Below are positions 31,498 to 43,154 of a stretch of 64,000 nt of DNA, in pieces. Under the pieces are notes generated by a model. That model made no database searches. It was given only the letters and a program-made list of their open reading frames with translations, and had not been told where the DNA came from. Each line of letters opens with the position of its first letter. Within the stretch, counting starts at the first letter, position 1. The stretch is taken from positions 3,797,814 through 3,861,813 of the forward strand of contig NC_061138.1 in the NCBI RefSeq assembly GCF_905220365.1. The letters are read 5' to 3'. This DNA comes from Vanessa cardui (taxonomy: Eukaryota; Arthropoda; Insecta; Lepidoptera; Nymphalidae). The position numbers and the translations under genes were made by a program.

Positions 31498-34400
31498 TCA
31501 AGGTCTACTATCAAAACTTTAGAGGAATTAAAACTAAAACCAAATGTATAAGATTGTCTTCATTAACATCCGATTTTGATATAATTGCTGACATGGCTGG
31601 ATGACAGTGTCCATGATAGTGAAGTATTTAGTAATAAATATATAGTGTATCGCAGAGACCGCTCATCGACTTCACTTTCTGGCAAATCTGGAGGGGGTGT
31701 CTTATTAGCTGTCTCCAAAAATCTTTGTTCTATGCGAATCGAACACTTTGAAAGTTCTCTAGAAGATTTGTGGGTCTCTGTTAAGTCTGACGAACCTGGC
31801 TCAAAGGAAATTTTATTTTGTGTCCTCTATCTTCCTCCGCCAGTAACAAGTACATCACTGGACTTATTATTAGAAAATATTAGCTTAGTTATGCAATCTC
31901 ACGCTAGTGATATTATAATTCTGAGTGACTTTAATCTCGGCTTCATAGATTGGTCAGATAAATGTGACGACACCCATATTATGTCTCCTAGTAATTATAA
32001 CTGTAATCTCGGATACCTATTCGTGGATTTTATGTCACACAATAACTTGTCACAATTTAACAATGTAAAAAATCACAATAACCGAATTCTTGACTTAATT
32101 CTGAGTAACAGTGGAGATCTATCCGTGAGTGAAAGCCTTAGGCCATTAACAAAAATCGACTTACATCATCCTGCTTTGGAAATTGACTTTAAACCAAATA
32201 TTTCTTCTCACATTATTAAAAAACAGTTTGCTTCGCATAATTTTAAAAAAGCCAACTACTCATTAGTTAACTTAAAGTTAAGTCAAATAGATTGGGAACT
32301 AGAGCTATCCCATTTTGAAGATGTCGATATGGCCGTTGCAAAATTTTATGATTTGCTTACCATCGTTATCAATTCAACTGTTCCTAAAACAAAACCTCGT
32401 AATTTAAAATATCCGTCATGGTTTACGCGCAACTTGATCAAACTTATTGCAGAACGCAACAAAATTCTTACAAGATACAAAATATATAAAAATCCCAGAG
32501 ACCAGCTAGAACTTAGATTAAGTAGTGATAGAGTGAATTCCTTAACAGTTTCATGTTTTAGCAACTATCTAAATCTCACAGAAGAATCTATTCAAAAAAA
32601 TCCAAAGAGATTATGGTCCTTTGTGAAAGATCATCGGAAGGATTCTTCATACTTACCAAAAGAAATGTTCCTAGAGAATAAGGTAGCTCACACCGGTGAG
32701 GATATTTGTAATTTATTTGCCTCACAGTTTTCATTAGTATTTTCTCCTCCTGATATAAACTTTACGCCAAGTTTATCTGAGTGTTTTCCTCAATTCTCCC
32801 TCAATAAAATTAATTTAACCGAAGAAATGATTTCTAAAGCCCTAAAGTCCGTTGACATAAGCAAAAGTGCTGGTCCAGACGGAATTCCTCCAGTATTTAT
32901 AAAGATGACACGTAAACACTTAACGCTTCCTCTAAAAATATTATTTCGAAATCCTTACAATCGGCGATATTTCCTGAAATATGGAAAGCTGCTAATATAG
33001 TACCAATTTATAAAAAAGGCGATAAGCGTAATGTGAAAAACTACCGTCCAATTTCAATATTGAGTACAATTCCAAAACTCTTTGAAAAACTAATCTGTCC
33101 ACTTATAACTCAATATTTTAAAAATATTCTATCCGAGCAACAGCATGGCTTTAGACAGAATAGGTCCTCAATTAGTAATCTCTTAAACTACGTAACTGAT
33201 CTTTCCAAGAATGTTGATGATAAAACTCAAATAGATGCTATTTATATTGACTTCAGTAGCGCATTCGATAAGGTAAACCACGCCATATTACTGACAAAAT
33301 TAGAACATTACGGTATTCATGGTAATCTGTTAGGTTGGGTCAAATCTTTTGCATAAATCTTTTGCATAAATTTTTAATTTATGCAAAATTTTACGTTATA
33401 ATAATCTATTTTTTTTTTTTTTATTTGATTTATGGAACAATATTATTATGATTGAATGATAAATTATTTTAATTGTTTTCGTTATCAATGCATGCCATAA
33501 TATAATTTAATTTTAAGATATTATAAATTTTTATTGTTGTATTTTATTTGAGATTGATTGTTGAATACTGTTAACCCATTATTAAATTGATGATATTGTA
33601 ATCTAAATAACCAATTTATTTTAAATTTTAAATTGTAAAAAATCGTTTTAACTTTATTTTAATAGTTGTAATTGTAATAATTTTAATTTTTCCTACCATG
33701 TGATCATTTTTTACATTTTTATCAAATTAGAACCACTTAAACAGGATGTATATATTAATCGTACATGTCGTGTTTGCTTTAATATAGTTGTACATTTAGA
33801 AAGTAATTAGTATGTAAATTAATAAATTGTATCATTAAAATGTAACAACTGCTAGCAAACCTAATAAATAAATAAATAAATAAATAAATAATCTTACCTA
33901 AAAAATCGATCACAGCGTGTTATTACACATGGCTATACTTCTTTTGCATTTGTGCCTACATCTGGTGTTCCCCAAGGGTCTCATCTAGGTCCGATACTTT
34001 TCCTAGTTTTTATCAATGATATTTCAAAAGATGTTAAATTTAGTAAGTGCTTAATTTTCGCTGATGACCTAAAAATATATAGGCCTATTAAATCACCATC
34101 CGATATTACCCTACTTCAAGCAGATATAGATGCTCTCTCTAAATGGTGCGAAATACACAAAATGGATATCAACATCAATAAATGTGTTCATATCAAATTT
34201 ACTAGAAACAGAAACCCGATTTCATCCAATTACTCAATTTCTAACACTGTTTTAGTTGAGTCTAATACAATTCGTGACCTGGGCGTAATAATGGATAGTA
34301 AATTAAACTTTAATAATCACCTAGATACCATTATACTGAAGGCATGGAAGATGTTAGGTTTTTTAAAACGCACTGGACAGGACTTCAAAAATATACCTAC

Positions 34401-34908
34401 TTTGCTTTGTGTTTACAATTCCCTTGTAAGATCTCACCTCGAATATGCCTCTTCAATTTGGAACCCGTCTTATAAAATTCATGTCGAAAGATTAGAACGT
34501 ATACAGCGTAATTTTACCCGTTTTTTAGCTTATAAAGATCGCACTTGTCCGTATCGAGCTAACTATAATACGAGACTAGCTCACTTTAAAATTATATCGC
34601 TTGAAATGCGCCGTCAAATCACTGATATCTTGACCTTATACAAGCTAATTCACGGAGATATATCTTCACCTGAATTAATCCAGCATATCAACTTAGCAGT
34701 TCCTCGTACTATACCTAGACGTCCAATTGAAAAACCCTTTATCACTGCAACATCCAAAACAAATTTGGGTAAATATGCTCCTATTAACAGACTTATGAAT
34801 TCGTTTAATGACTTGTCATCTAACGGCGATATTGACATCTTTCACAATAATATAAATTATTTTGTTAAACATTCCAAAGATCTCATAGTTCGATCTCAAA
34901 CCCTATAA
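31498..34908 (+). pseudogene. ORF2 endonuclease/reverse transcriptase, broken
   Basis: Pieces in order: an endonuclease start near 31503 (YYQNFRGIKTK); a short deletion and frameshift near 31587 that removes the catalytic Glu before TWLDD; the endonuclease remainder with LSDFNLGFIDW and a DLILS block (31585 to about 32230); a linker and thumb-like region to 33000; a frameshift near 32945; RT blocks with NYRPISIL, GFRQNRS and YIDFSSAFDKV (33033-33356); interruption by the nested element; then SGVPQGSHLGP, catalytic FADD at 34057-34068 and the C-terminal domain to the stop at 34908. Outside these lesions long stretches stay open, so decay is moderate. Confidence 0.9.
33349..33889 (+). mobile_element. 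Nested 5'-truncated LINE tail
   Basis: About 540 bp of AT-rich 3' untranslated sequence ending in (AATA)n. It is flanked by aatctt at 33343-33348 and 33890-33895. The surrounding ORF2 resumes in frame across one copy of this hexamer, proving insertion. The tail style matches that of the host LINE. Its 5' junction carries a 13 bp tandem duplication and a hairpin. Confidence 0.88.
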
Positions 34909-35194
34909 GTAATATGTTTAAGTTTTGTTCTTTTTTAAATTTTATAATTAGCTTTTATGATTTGTTTTAGTTATTTTTAATTCTTAAATTTATTATATAA
35001 TTTAGTTTAAAATAAGATTTTATATTTACATAGATTAGTTTGGTTACTAATTTTGAACGTCAATGTTGTTTACACCTATAAAGATGTATCACCTCGAATG
35101 TTACCCATATTAAATATTTTATTTTTTTTTAAGTGTTTAGTGATAAGTCGATGGTGTAACTTTTTACAATAAATAAATAAATAAATAAATCTGC

Positions 35195-35930
35195 GTCTTC
35201 AATTAATTTAATAATCAATCATGAAAGATTACCGATAAATGGGTTTTTAGACAAGTCAAGTGAAATAATTAAACTTAGTGATAAAGCGATCGGATCGAAT
35301 GTGGATTGATGCCTTTTCAACTCTTTGGGGACGCGTTACGGCGTTAAGTGAACATTTAATACTGGTCGTTACATCTTAGTAGATAAATGTAATTTAAAGT
35401 GCTCACGAGTTAATTCGCACCGTTTCTCGTTGAGCAGTAGAAAACCATTCGTTAAATAAATTGCTTTGTAATGCTATAGTTTATTATACTTTCTTCCAAG
35501 AATACCGTTCATATCTTCTATATGACTTCACAATTTGAAGTTCGATAGTTTAATTCGCCCATTTTTCACAGTTTTTTTTAGTGATCGTCTGATCAAGTTT
35601 GGTAACTTTTTTAAGTATACTTTATTTATTTTTATACAGTGATTAGTTTTATTTCTTATAATATTGGATAATTAGTCTCCTATCTGAATTTGCGGTGACC
35701 ATTTTTACCTATAATAGAAGATATTATAGTTTCCCAGTGTGTGAAAACCTTGAGACTCTAAATGTTATCACTTAATGAGAGGGCAATTTGAACGGAGAGA
35801 TTTTAGACACAGAACCGACTGTATACGTGATTTTCAAGGGCTAGTTCCTGCAAATTTCTGGACAGAAAAGCAAATTAAATTTTAACACTATTGACCAACA
35901 TGGCACATACATCTAAAACACGTAATGCTA
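35195..35930. other. Gap, nothing recognised
   Basis: AT-rich, with a less AT-rich patch at about 35280-35370 that has no open frame of note. Confidence 0.35.
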
Positions 35931-35931
35931 T

Positions 35932-36303
35932 TGCCATGATTTTTAAATATACGTTTAAAATTTTAATTTAAATAATATTATTTTGTACGGTTTTCATTTT
36001 TAAATACGTTTTCTTAATTGAAATCACATTTATTAGTATGATTATTGATTCGGTTATCGATACCGTGTAGTGGGACTTTCGTCACTTCCTCTCGTGGCGT
36101 GGTGTGGCGAGCTGGTACTGCCTGGCACGAGAAAAACAAAAGGCGGTGGATTTTGAACGGGCAGGGAGGGGAAAGCTAGATTCGTGGATGGGCGGAAAAG
36201 GAATATAATTATATACAATAAGCGGATAAGTAATATATGTATCGATTGGTAAATTAATATAGTGACATAAATTAATGTTACGTGAGTAGTTTTATTATAC
36301 GAT
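35932..36303. repeat. Family G unclassified repeat, copy 1
   Basis: Aligns along its whole length with 40757-41121, from atgatttttaaatatac to gtgagtagttttatta, with moderate divergence. A GC-rich core at 36080-36159 is nearly invariant between copies. No inverted termini, poly(A) tail or long frame is shared: minus-strand frames differ between the copies because of indels. Confidence 0.75.
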
Positions 36304-36332
36304 GGCAAGTCCATTTCATTAATAACAAAACA

Positions 36333-36667
36333 CTAGTCGGTCGCCCGCAAAACTTCGCGTTTATTCAACACATTTTTAGGAATTTCGAAACCTATGACAG
36401 GTTTTGTTTTGATTAAATTTCATTGTAAACTGACAACGTCCGTTCGAACGTTTTACATTTGTTTTTTTTTTATAGAGCCGTGGTAATACTCTCTAACCGG
36501 CCAGTAACATTTTTTCTTTCTGTACAATTTATTATTTGATAAATCGTAACAATTTATTAAATTTAAATGAAGAATCCTGTTTAACTTTCTGCACATATGT
36601 GGCTAGATTCTTTTTTCAGCCATAATCACTGAGACAAAAAATCGCCTTTCATTATTAATATATAAGA
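36333..36667 (-). mobile_element. Non-autonomous Helitron
   Basis: The left edge is actagtcggtcgcccgc, the mirror of a 3' gcgggcgac...CTAG-T end. The right edge ttaatatataagat is, on the minus strand, A then TC. Length is 335 bp. The terminal hairpin is eroded. Confidence 0.65.
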
Positions 36668-37042
36668 TTCCAAATTTCTTGGTAAAAGAATTTTTTAACA
36701 GTATTATTAGGAAAGACATATGGCGTAATAATAAGCCGAATTAATACAAAACATCGTCTGTTTAAAGGCCTACAACATTGAGGAATATGAATCAAATTAT
36801 GGATATTTTTATCAAGTCTTTACATTGTTCTCTATTCGGATATTTCCGTACATTTTGCCGGATATTGAGGCTTATGGTACTCAAGAATATTTTCCAGACC
36901 AGACCAATAGTTTCATTCTTAGCATCTGTTATTCTTTCCTCAAACATAAAAAATTGTCGTATCTATAGTGTTATACGTATATAACTGGAGATGTTCTTTT
37001 TTTTATATACTTTTATATGAGCACCTATAGAGGTAGATTAAG

Positions 37043-37341
37043 ACCACTTTTTTTTATAGTGTAAGTTGGCGGACGGGTATATGTGCCACCTGATGGTAAC
37101 TGGTCACCATCACCCATAGACAATGACGCTGTAAGATATATTAACTAATCCTTACATAGTCAATGCGCTACCAATTTTGGGAACTAAGTTCTGTCCCTTG
37201 TGCCTGTAGTTACACTGGCTCACTAACCCTTCAAACCGGAACACAACAATACTGAGTACTGTTATTTGGCGGTGGAATAACTGATGAGTGGGTGGTACCT
37301 ACCCAGACGGGCTTGCACAAAGCCCTACCACCAAGTAAAAA
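37043..37341 (-). mobile_element. SINE B, nearly complete
   Basis: A poly(T) run, gtaagttggcggacgggtat, cacctgatggtaactggtca, ttcaaaccggaacacaacaa, gggcttgcacaaagccctac, caccaagtaaa. All blocks of the family are in order. Confidence 0.9.
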
Positions 37342-37344
37342 TAA

Positions 37345-38140
37345 ATTTATGAACGTACATAGCCATTGCCAATAATACATACGTACACATATTATCATGA
37401 AAAAATAAAAAACCATGTATGTATACTAATTTCATAAATGCGAATATGACTCTGCATTGTTCGTTCTACGACAAAAAAAACTGCACCGATTCTAATAAAA
37501 AATTGTTTTGAATCAAACTTGCATTCCAAAGCAAGATTTTACAGACTTTTTATTCCTTACACTTAACGGCCAACCCCAAGAACAGGACTGTAGTCGTCGA
37601 CAGTGTATATTTATACAAACATAAAAATATTTTGTTAAAGTCGAGAATGAAGGTCGAAAGCGAGTCCTCGAGGGAGATGTGCAACCAGTACAATACAAAC
37701 TCGACATCCAAAAAACAACTTGTATAAAATTTAGTTATAAGTGTTCAATTGTCCTGTATGTTTTTTTTATACTAAACGTTCGGGATTCATAGATATAGAA
37801 CGCTGAAATTGAATATGACTGACATCGAATGTCATTTGGGAATATAGGCGAGTTATTTTTTATTTGTACAAACTAAATAAAAACTGAAGTAACTTCAATA
37901 CTATTTGAACTTTTTTGTTTAACAATAAAAACATTCTATGCAAAATAATTAATTAGAATACCATGGAAGTGCGATGTATATTAATTACATTATGAATATA
38001 AATTATCCTTTGTCAGCAGTTGTAATTTAGATTACAGCCTTCTTTCTACTAACTAAATTAATAATTTCCTAATTGTTTTTATTTTAATAATGTCATAGTT
38101 CGACGGACCGGCAATAGACAATCATATCATCCACGGATAT
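37345..38140. other. Gap with a possible transposon scrap
   Basis: 37415-37510 (tatactaatttcataaatgc, gaatatgactctgcattg, ctgcaccgattctaata) resembles the inner segment of common short transposons. The rest is AT-rich without a gene. Confidence 0.35.
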
Positions 38141-38142
38141 AC

Positions 38143-38575
38143 ATAGGTGCTGTCATCATTATCATCAGCCCGTACCCGTCCACTGCTGGGCATAGACCTC
38201 TCCAAGTACACGCCAGTGTGGTCTTTCTCCGGCTACTCGCATCCAGCTCCTGCTTGCCGCCTTGCGTAAATCATCACTCCACCGTGCCTGAGGACTTCCT
38301 ACACTACGTTTGCTGAGACGCGGTCTCCACTCTAGAAGCGTTTTCCCCAACGGTTGTCGGTATAGGTGCTGTAAGAAAAATAATATCTTAAGTCTTAAGT
38401 CATACCAATGCGCTACCAAACTTTGAAGCTAAAATGTTATACCCCTTGAGACTGTAGTTACACTGGCTTACTCACCCTTCAAACCGGAACACAGCAATAC
38501 TCAATAATTGCTGTTTAGCGGTAGTACATTTAGTAGTCTGGGTCTATCCAGACGAGCTTGCACAAAGTCAAGTGA
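38143..38575 (-). mobile_element. SINE B interrupted by an RTE tail
   Basis: The SINE B sequence from ggtgctgtaagaaaaataat to gagcttgcacaaagtcaagt is present at 38362-38575. Its junction with upstream DNA is split by the RTE fragment, whose 11 bp duplication lies in the SINE-like gctgtaag region. The outer part left of 38143 is too diverged to delimit. Confidence 0.65.
38154..38361 (-). mobile_element. RTE-type LINE 3' end with 11 bp target duplication
   Basis: Minus-strand codons read RWSDDLRKAASRSWMRVAGE, then a YAQQW ending, the classic RTE C-terminus, followed by a gatgataatgatga tail. ataggtgctgt is exact at 38143-38153 and 38362-38372. Only about 60 codons survive (5' truncation), so it is inert. 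Confidence 0.88.
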
Positions 38576-38959
38576 AAAGTAACATTCCAATCTATAATTA
38601 AATCTCTTCATACAGCATTATCGATCATAATAAGCGAGGAACACGTTAATTATTTATTTTTAATTATACATAGCAATCTCATATATCATATCTTCCAATA
38701 AATTAATCCGTGATATTGTTGTTCAAGATTTAATTGGTGATAATGCCCTTATCGTTAATTAACTCTCAATGGCTTTGGTTATTTCGCCGCAGTGTGTGTA
38801 CTTAGGTTAAACATGGTAATCGTCGTATAATATTGAATACGTTATTGCTAGGTCAGGGTATTTCGAATTCTAATTCAAAATTTGCTTTGGTTGAAGTATA
38901 TTCTTGTAAACAAAATTTGAAATTTGAATGATCAGAGGTATTCGAATGATATAGGAATA

Positions 38960-39162
38960 ACAACAACAAAAAAATAAGAACAGCCTGTAAATTTCCCACT
39001 GCTGGGCTAAGGCCTCCTTTCCACCACGCTGTGCCATTGCAGGTTGGTGGAATACATGTGTGGCAGAATTTAGATCAAATTATACACAAGCAAGCTCTTC
39101 ACGATGTTTCCCTTCAGCGCTGAGCACGAGATGAATTATAAACACAAATTAATCACATGAAA
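38960..39162 (-). mobile_element. SINE A, head missing
   Basis: From the tail (caacaacaaaaaaataagaa, cagcctgtaaatttcccact) to gagatgaattataaacacaa. It stops before the tRNA-like boxes. About 25 bp is also deleted after aaggcctcc. Confidence 0.85.
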
Positions 39163-39325
39163 AGTTGAAGTATATTCTTTTAAAAACCATTTAAATTACC
39201 ATATAACAGGAATAAACTAAACAAAAGCAAGCAAAGGTTTTCAATGATAATTTTACCAAGAAAAACTGTTAAGTCTATTTGTTAGGTATCTAATGAAACC
39301 AACTATATGCAAATAAATACGTATA

Positions 39326-39330
39326 TCTAT

Positions 39331-39372
<42 letters not shown>

Positions 39373-39794
39373 AAAGGTGAACTGACTGACTGACATAATG
39401 ATATATCAACGCACAGCCCAAATCACTGGATGGATCGGGCGGAAATTGGCATGCAGTTAGGTATTATGACGTAGGCATCCGCTAAAAGGATTTTGATAAA
39501 ATCCAACCCCTTTTTTTAACGCACGGAAAATCTTCATAGATACCCGACTCCTAGGGGGATGTTGGGTTATGTGAGATTGATTAAAATCCCAAAAGGGATA
39601 AAATAGGGGATGAAAGTTTTTATAAATCTTCATCATATATAATCTTTAAATTGGAGCTACTGTGATCCCTTATATTATTCCCCAAAATATTTGTATATAT
39701 AAGATACTCCAAGAAAGGACAAAGGCTACTTTTTTTTCCTAAAACATGACAACCAACACTTTAAGACGCGAGCGAAGCTGTGGGCGACTACTAG
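39326..39794 (+). mobile_element. Non-autonomous Helitron, both ends visible
   Basis: A then TCTATTAAATATATA at the left (followed by a TA-repeat microsatellite to 39367) and gcgagcgaagctgtgggcga, then CTAG before T, at the right. The 469 bp body includes ctgactgactgacataatga, caacgcacagcccaaatcac and gacgtaggcatccgctaaaa, recurrent lepidopteran transposon segments. It has no frame. Confidence 0.75.
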
Positions 39795-39978
39795 TGATAT
39801 ATGTTATTAAGGTGGCTTTGTATCGAAGAGCCCTCAGTAGATGGCGCTATTTAGGGAAGCGTCAAGCGTAATTTCGTCTTGAAATGACGTTTGAGTGTGG
39901 TCTGAGCTTGATTAGATTGTTACCGGCAATTTGCTGTCCATGTCAAGGAAATAACGATTAAAATGTGATTGGTGACTG

Positions 39979-40242
39979 AGGAGTCGAGATTTCCCAGTGG
40001 TTAGAACGCGTGCATCTTAACCGATGATTGCGGGTGCAAATCCAGGCCAGCACCGCTGATTTATGTGCTTAATTTGTCTTTATAATTAATGCATGTGACA
40101 AATTTCATAGAAATTCTACCACATGTGTATTCCCCCAACCCGCATTGGAACAGCGTGGTGGAATATGTTCCAAACCTTCTCCTTATAGGGAGAGGAGGCC
40201 TTTAGCCCAGCAGTGGAAATTTACAGGCTGTTGTTGTTGTTG
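39979..40242 (+). mobile_element. SINE A with 10 bp target duplication
   Basis: Head gagtcgagatttcccagtgg, then ttagaacgcg, B-box-like gggtgcaaatcc, a body with a deletion of about 40 bp after tttataatta, and tail ggctgttgttgttgttg. ttggtgactg is exact at 39969-39978 and 40243-40252. Confidence 0.93.
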
Positions 40243-40259
40243 TTGGTGACTGCCGTGAA

Positions 40260-40755
40260 AGGATACCTTTTGACGGTTCTAAGAAGAAGGGATTGAGATA
40301 TCACTGCGTTTGCTTATAAACATATCGTTATAAGGGAAGATGGCTACGCTGTATTTTCCGGAATCGACGTCCAAAGATCTGTGATGACAAATACAAGTTC
40401 TATGCTCGACTGGACGCCATCTGAGAGGGTCTACGGCATATACCTATAGACGTACGGCATATACGATAGGTATATCTTACATGAAATCAGCAAATACTAC
40501 CTAAGGTTTCGAGTTTTGAGTGCAGGTATCTTCACCGATCGACTGATTTGTTGTTTATCAAGTCCTGATTGTATGTTATATATTCTAAAAGGTGTTTCGT
40601 GTTATATAAGAAATTCACAATATTTATACTTCAACTCGTATCGACAATGAACTAATGCTATGTTTAAGCCTTTTAAAGATATAAAACCATTCAAGCTCGT
40701 CTGATTTAGAATGGATGGAACGCGCCAAACTGCGATTTTTTATATACCTGTTTGT
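40260..40755. other. Gap, nothing recognised
   Basis: Mixed-composition DNA. The string cggcatatacctatagacgt and a nearby gtacggcatatacgatag form a local near-duplication. No gene is seen. Confidence 0.35.
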
Positions 40756-40756
40756 C

Positions 40757-41121
40757 ATGATTTTTAAATATACTTATATAATTTTAATTTAAAAAATAAT
40801 ATTGAGTACGGTTTTGATTTTTAAATACGTTTTCTTAATTGAAATAAAATTTATTGGTATGATTATTGATTCGGTTATCTACACCGTATAGTGGGACTCC
40901 CGTCACTTCCTCTCGTGGCGTGGTGTGGCGAGCTGGTACTGCCTGGCACGAGAAAAACAAAAGGTGGTGGATTTTGAACGAGGAGTGGAGAAGAAATATA
41001 CATTCGTGGATGGGCGGGAAAAAGGATATAATTATATACAATAAACGGATAAATAATTTATGTATCGATTGGTAAATTAATGTAGAGACACGAATTAATT
41101 TTATGTGAGTAGTTTTATTAC
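40757..41121. repeat. Family G unclassified repeat, copy 2
   Basis: The partner of 35932-36303 in the same orientation, 4.8 kb away. The 80 bp core at 40901-40980 differs from copy 1 at one position. A minus-strand frame of about 106 codons covers it but is not conserved in copy 1. Confidence 0.75.
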
Positions 41122-41124
41122 AAG

Positions 41125-41718
41125 TTGAATTAGTGAGTGAGCAGTATATTGACATATATATAACATCTTCGTTCTCAAGGTCGTTAAAGTATTGGCGATA
41201 TAAAGATAACCATTATTTTATATTTCATACTACGTAGGTGGGCATTTTGAAATTAGGCGTCTAATTAGCCTGTCCATACAAATAAAACAAACTTTCAAAG
41301 AAAATTCGATACTTATTTTATTTGATCCTCTTACACAATTTCCTGGAACTTTTCATATCAATTTGTTGTTAAATTATTCTCTTTTTACTTTCGTACTAAT
41401 TTTTTTCTCTTTTTAATTGAATACCAGTTTTAATTAGGTGAAGCGAACAATGAAAGTTATTCATAAACGTGGACAAACATGTCGTCAATTGTGACAAATT
41501 TCAAGTCGATAACGAACGTAATTATTGACCCAATTGACACTCGATAATTGACACATGACAAGCCTAAATGCAACCCCAAATACCGCCTTCATGTTAGACT
41601 ACGACTATATAAATAAACATTATACTAAATTAAAATTGTAATTATAAAGTTATTAATTTCGGGATATTTACCATTTCTATTTTTGTTCGGTGGAGCTCGA
41701 TATTTCGACATTATCTTT
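41125..41718. other. Gap, nothing recognised
   Basis: AT-rich, with no credible frame or repeat match. Confidence 0.35.
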
Positions 41719-42014
41719 TTTTTTATGGTATAGATTGGCGGACGAGCATATGGGCCACCTGATGGTAAGTGGTCACCATCACCCATAGACAATGACGCTG
41801 TAAGAAATATTAACTATTCCTTACATTGTCAATGTGCCACCAACCGTGGGAACTAAGATGTTACGTCCCTTGTGCCTGTAGTTACACTGGCTCACTCACC
41901 CTTCAAACCGGAACACAACAATACTGAGTACTGAGTTATTTGGCGGTAGAATAAATGATGAGTGGGTGGTACCTACCCAGACGGGCTTGCACAAAGCCCT
42001 ACCACCAAGTAAAT
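41719..42014 (-). mobile_element. SINE B, complete reference copy
   Basis: A poly(T) run, atggtatagattggcggacg, gggccacctgatggtaagtg, gtgccaccaaccgtgggaac, acactggctcactcaccctt, gggcttgcacaaagccctac. The poly(A) tail on the minus strand marks it as a retroposed SINE. Confidence 0.92.
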
Positions 42015-42289
42015 CTACGAATGTCTTGTTCACGAGGTATATGCAACATGGTAAATATTAATAACTTTAATATTAAAAATAACCATGTTAATATAAAAAT
42101 ATGATGTAATTATAAATTTGAAAGATAGTTTGTATTTTTTGTACGCTTTGATGTCTTCAATTGCTCAACCGAACATAATAATTTTTTTGTCACTTTTCGT
42201 ACTATATATCTAAGGTCACTAACCTGTCTTCAGCTGAAGCTGGCGTAACTAGTCTATACTTCTTATTGTCATAGTATTAAACAAAGTCT

Positions 42290-42470
42290 ATGTATGCCTA
42301 GGTCTTCAAAATTACAGGACGGATTTAGATGCGGGTTTTTTCAATAGATAGATTGATTCATGAGAAAGGTTTATAATACATGCACAATATAGTGGAAAAA
42401 CACTAATTATTTTATATATTTCTGAAGCGATGTCGTAAAAAAACTGTGAACGTTGTGTATAAAATCTGTA
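42290..42470 (+). mobile_element. Transposon fragment, probably Helitron-derived
   Basis: Reads tcttcaaaattacaggacgg, atttagatgcgggttttttc and aatagatagattgattcatg, the plus-strand counterpart of the inner segment at 30540-30600. No termini are visible. Confidence 0.45.
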
Positions 42471-42474
42471 GTTT

Positions 42475-43045
42475 ATCTAGCATCAGCATTGCTCTCTATA
42501 CTCTTATTATATGCAGAGGATCGCAACTATGTGATAAATGTAAAAGTAACTCTGACTGTCCGTAATTTTATGATATTTGTCATGGAGCAAGTTGTAACTC
42601 TAAGACAGAATACAGGTTTTACGTTAGGTTACGTGAAAGATGTGGTGTTATATGTGTATTTAATAAACAGAAGCTCTGCGGCGTGCAAAGTTTTAAACTC
42701 GATCATCCACCACCGAGTTTTTATATTGTTTATGTATCACATCCTCGTCCTCCATAATAAGGAACCTCTATGTATCGCATGTAAATCTACCACCTGCTTA
42801 TCTATCAAGCTTAGTATGCTCTTGGTAAATAAACAAACAAACTCACAAACTCTTTACCCAACGAAAGAGGAAGGAGGGCGTTAGCTTAACTGCCGGGATT
42901 TACGGTATTATAGTAATAAAAGGTAGTACCAGAACGTCAGTAGCTTCTCACTGATAATATTATACATCATGTCCTTCAAATATTAATTCGGTCACAGTCA
43001 ATATAAGGATAGAAATTGCCCAGGAGAAAATATTGTTCATTAAAG
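42475..43045. other. Gap with an unconvincing 143-codon frame
   Basis: The frame at 42453-42884 starts with a hydrophobic stretch but overlaps the end of a transposon fragment. It has no recognisable domain and no supporting context, so I do not call a gene. Confidence 0.3.
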
Positions 43046-43047
43046 AA

Positions 43048-43150
43048 GGCACTTTTGGATCATCATATCTCATTATCATCACTAAAAAGAAAATTATATC
43101 GAGAAGAACCGTCAAGAAACTCAGTAAATACTCATTTCCACCATTTTAAT
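43048..43150 (-). mobile_element. Family D-like fragment
   Basis: Contains ggcacttttggatcatcata, gagaagaaccgtcaagaaac and tcagtaaatactcatttcca, in the minus orientation of family D. The tail is lost. Confidence 0.5.
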
Positions 43151-43154
43151 TACA

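Larger units (their letters stand above)
31130..35190 (+). mobile_element. CR1/jockey-like LINE, truncated and decayed
   Basis: Contains the 3' end of an ORF1, a broken ORF2 with endonuclease and reverse transcriptase, an AT-rich 3' untranslated region of about 260 bp and an (AATA)n tail at 35167-35190. The 5' part is lost at the GT microsatellite. A 547 bp LINE tail is inserted inside ORF2. The clade within the CR1/jockey group is not resolved. The element is inactive. Confidence 0.9.

Noticed and set aside
36054..41155. Minus-strand frames over the two family G copies as a conserved small protein
   Set aside because: Indels put the two copies in different frames over the conserved core, so protein-level conservation is not supported.
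42453..42884. 143-codon frame with a signal-peptide-like start
   Set aside because: It overlaps the end of a transposon fragment and has no domain, no supporting exon signals, and a composition typical of translated AT-rich DNA.
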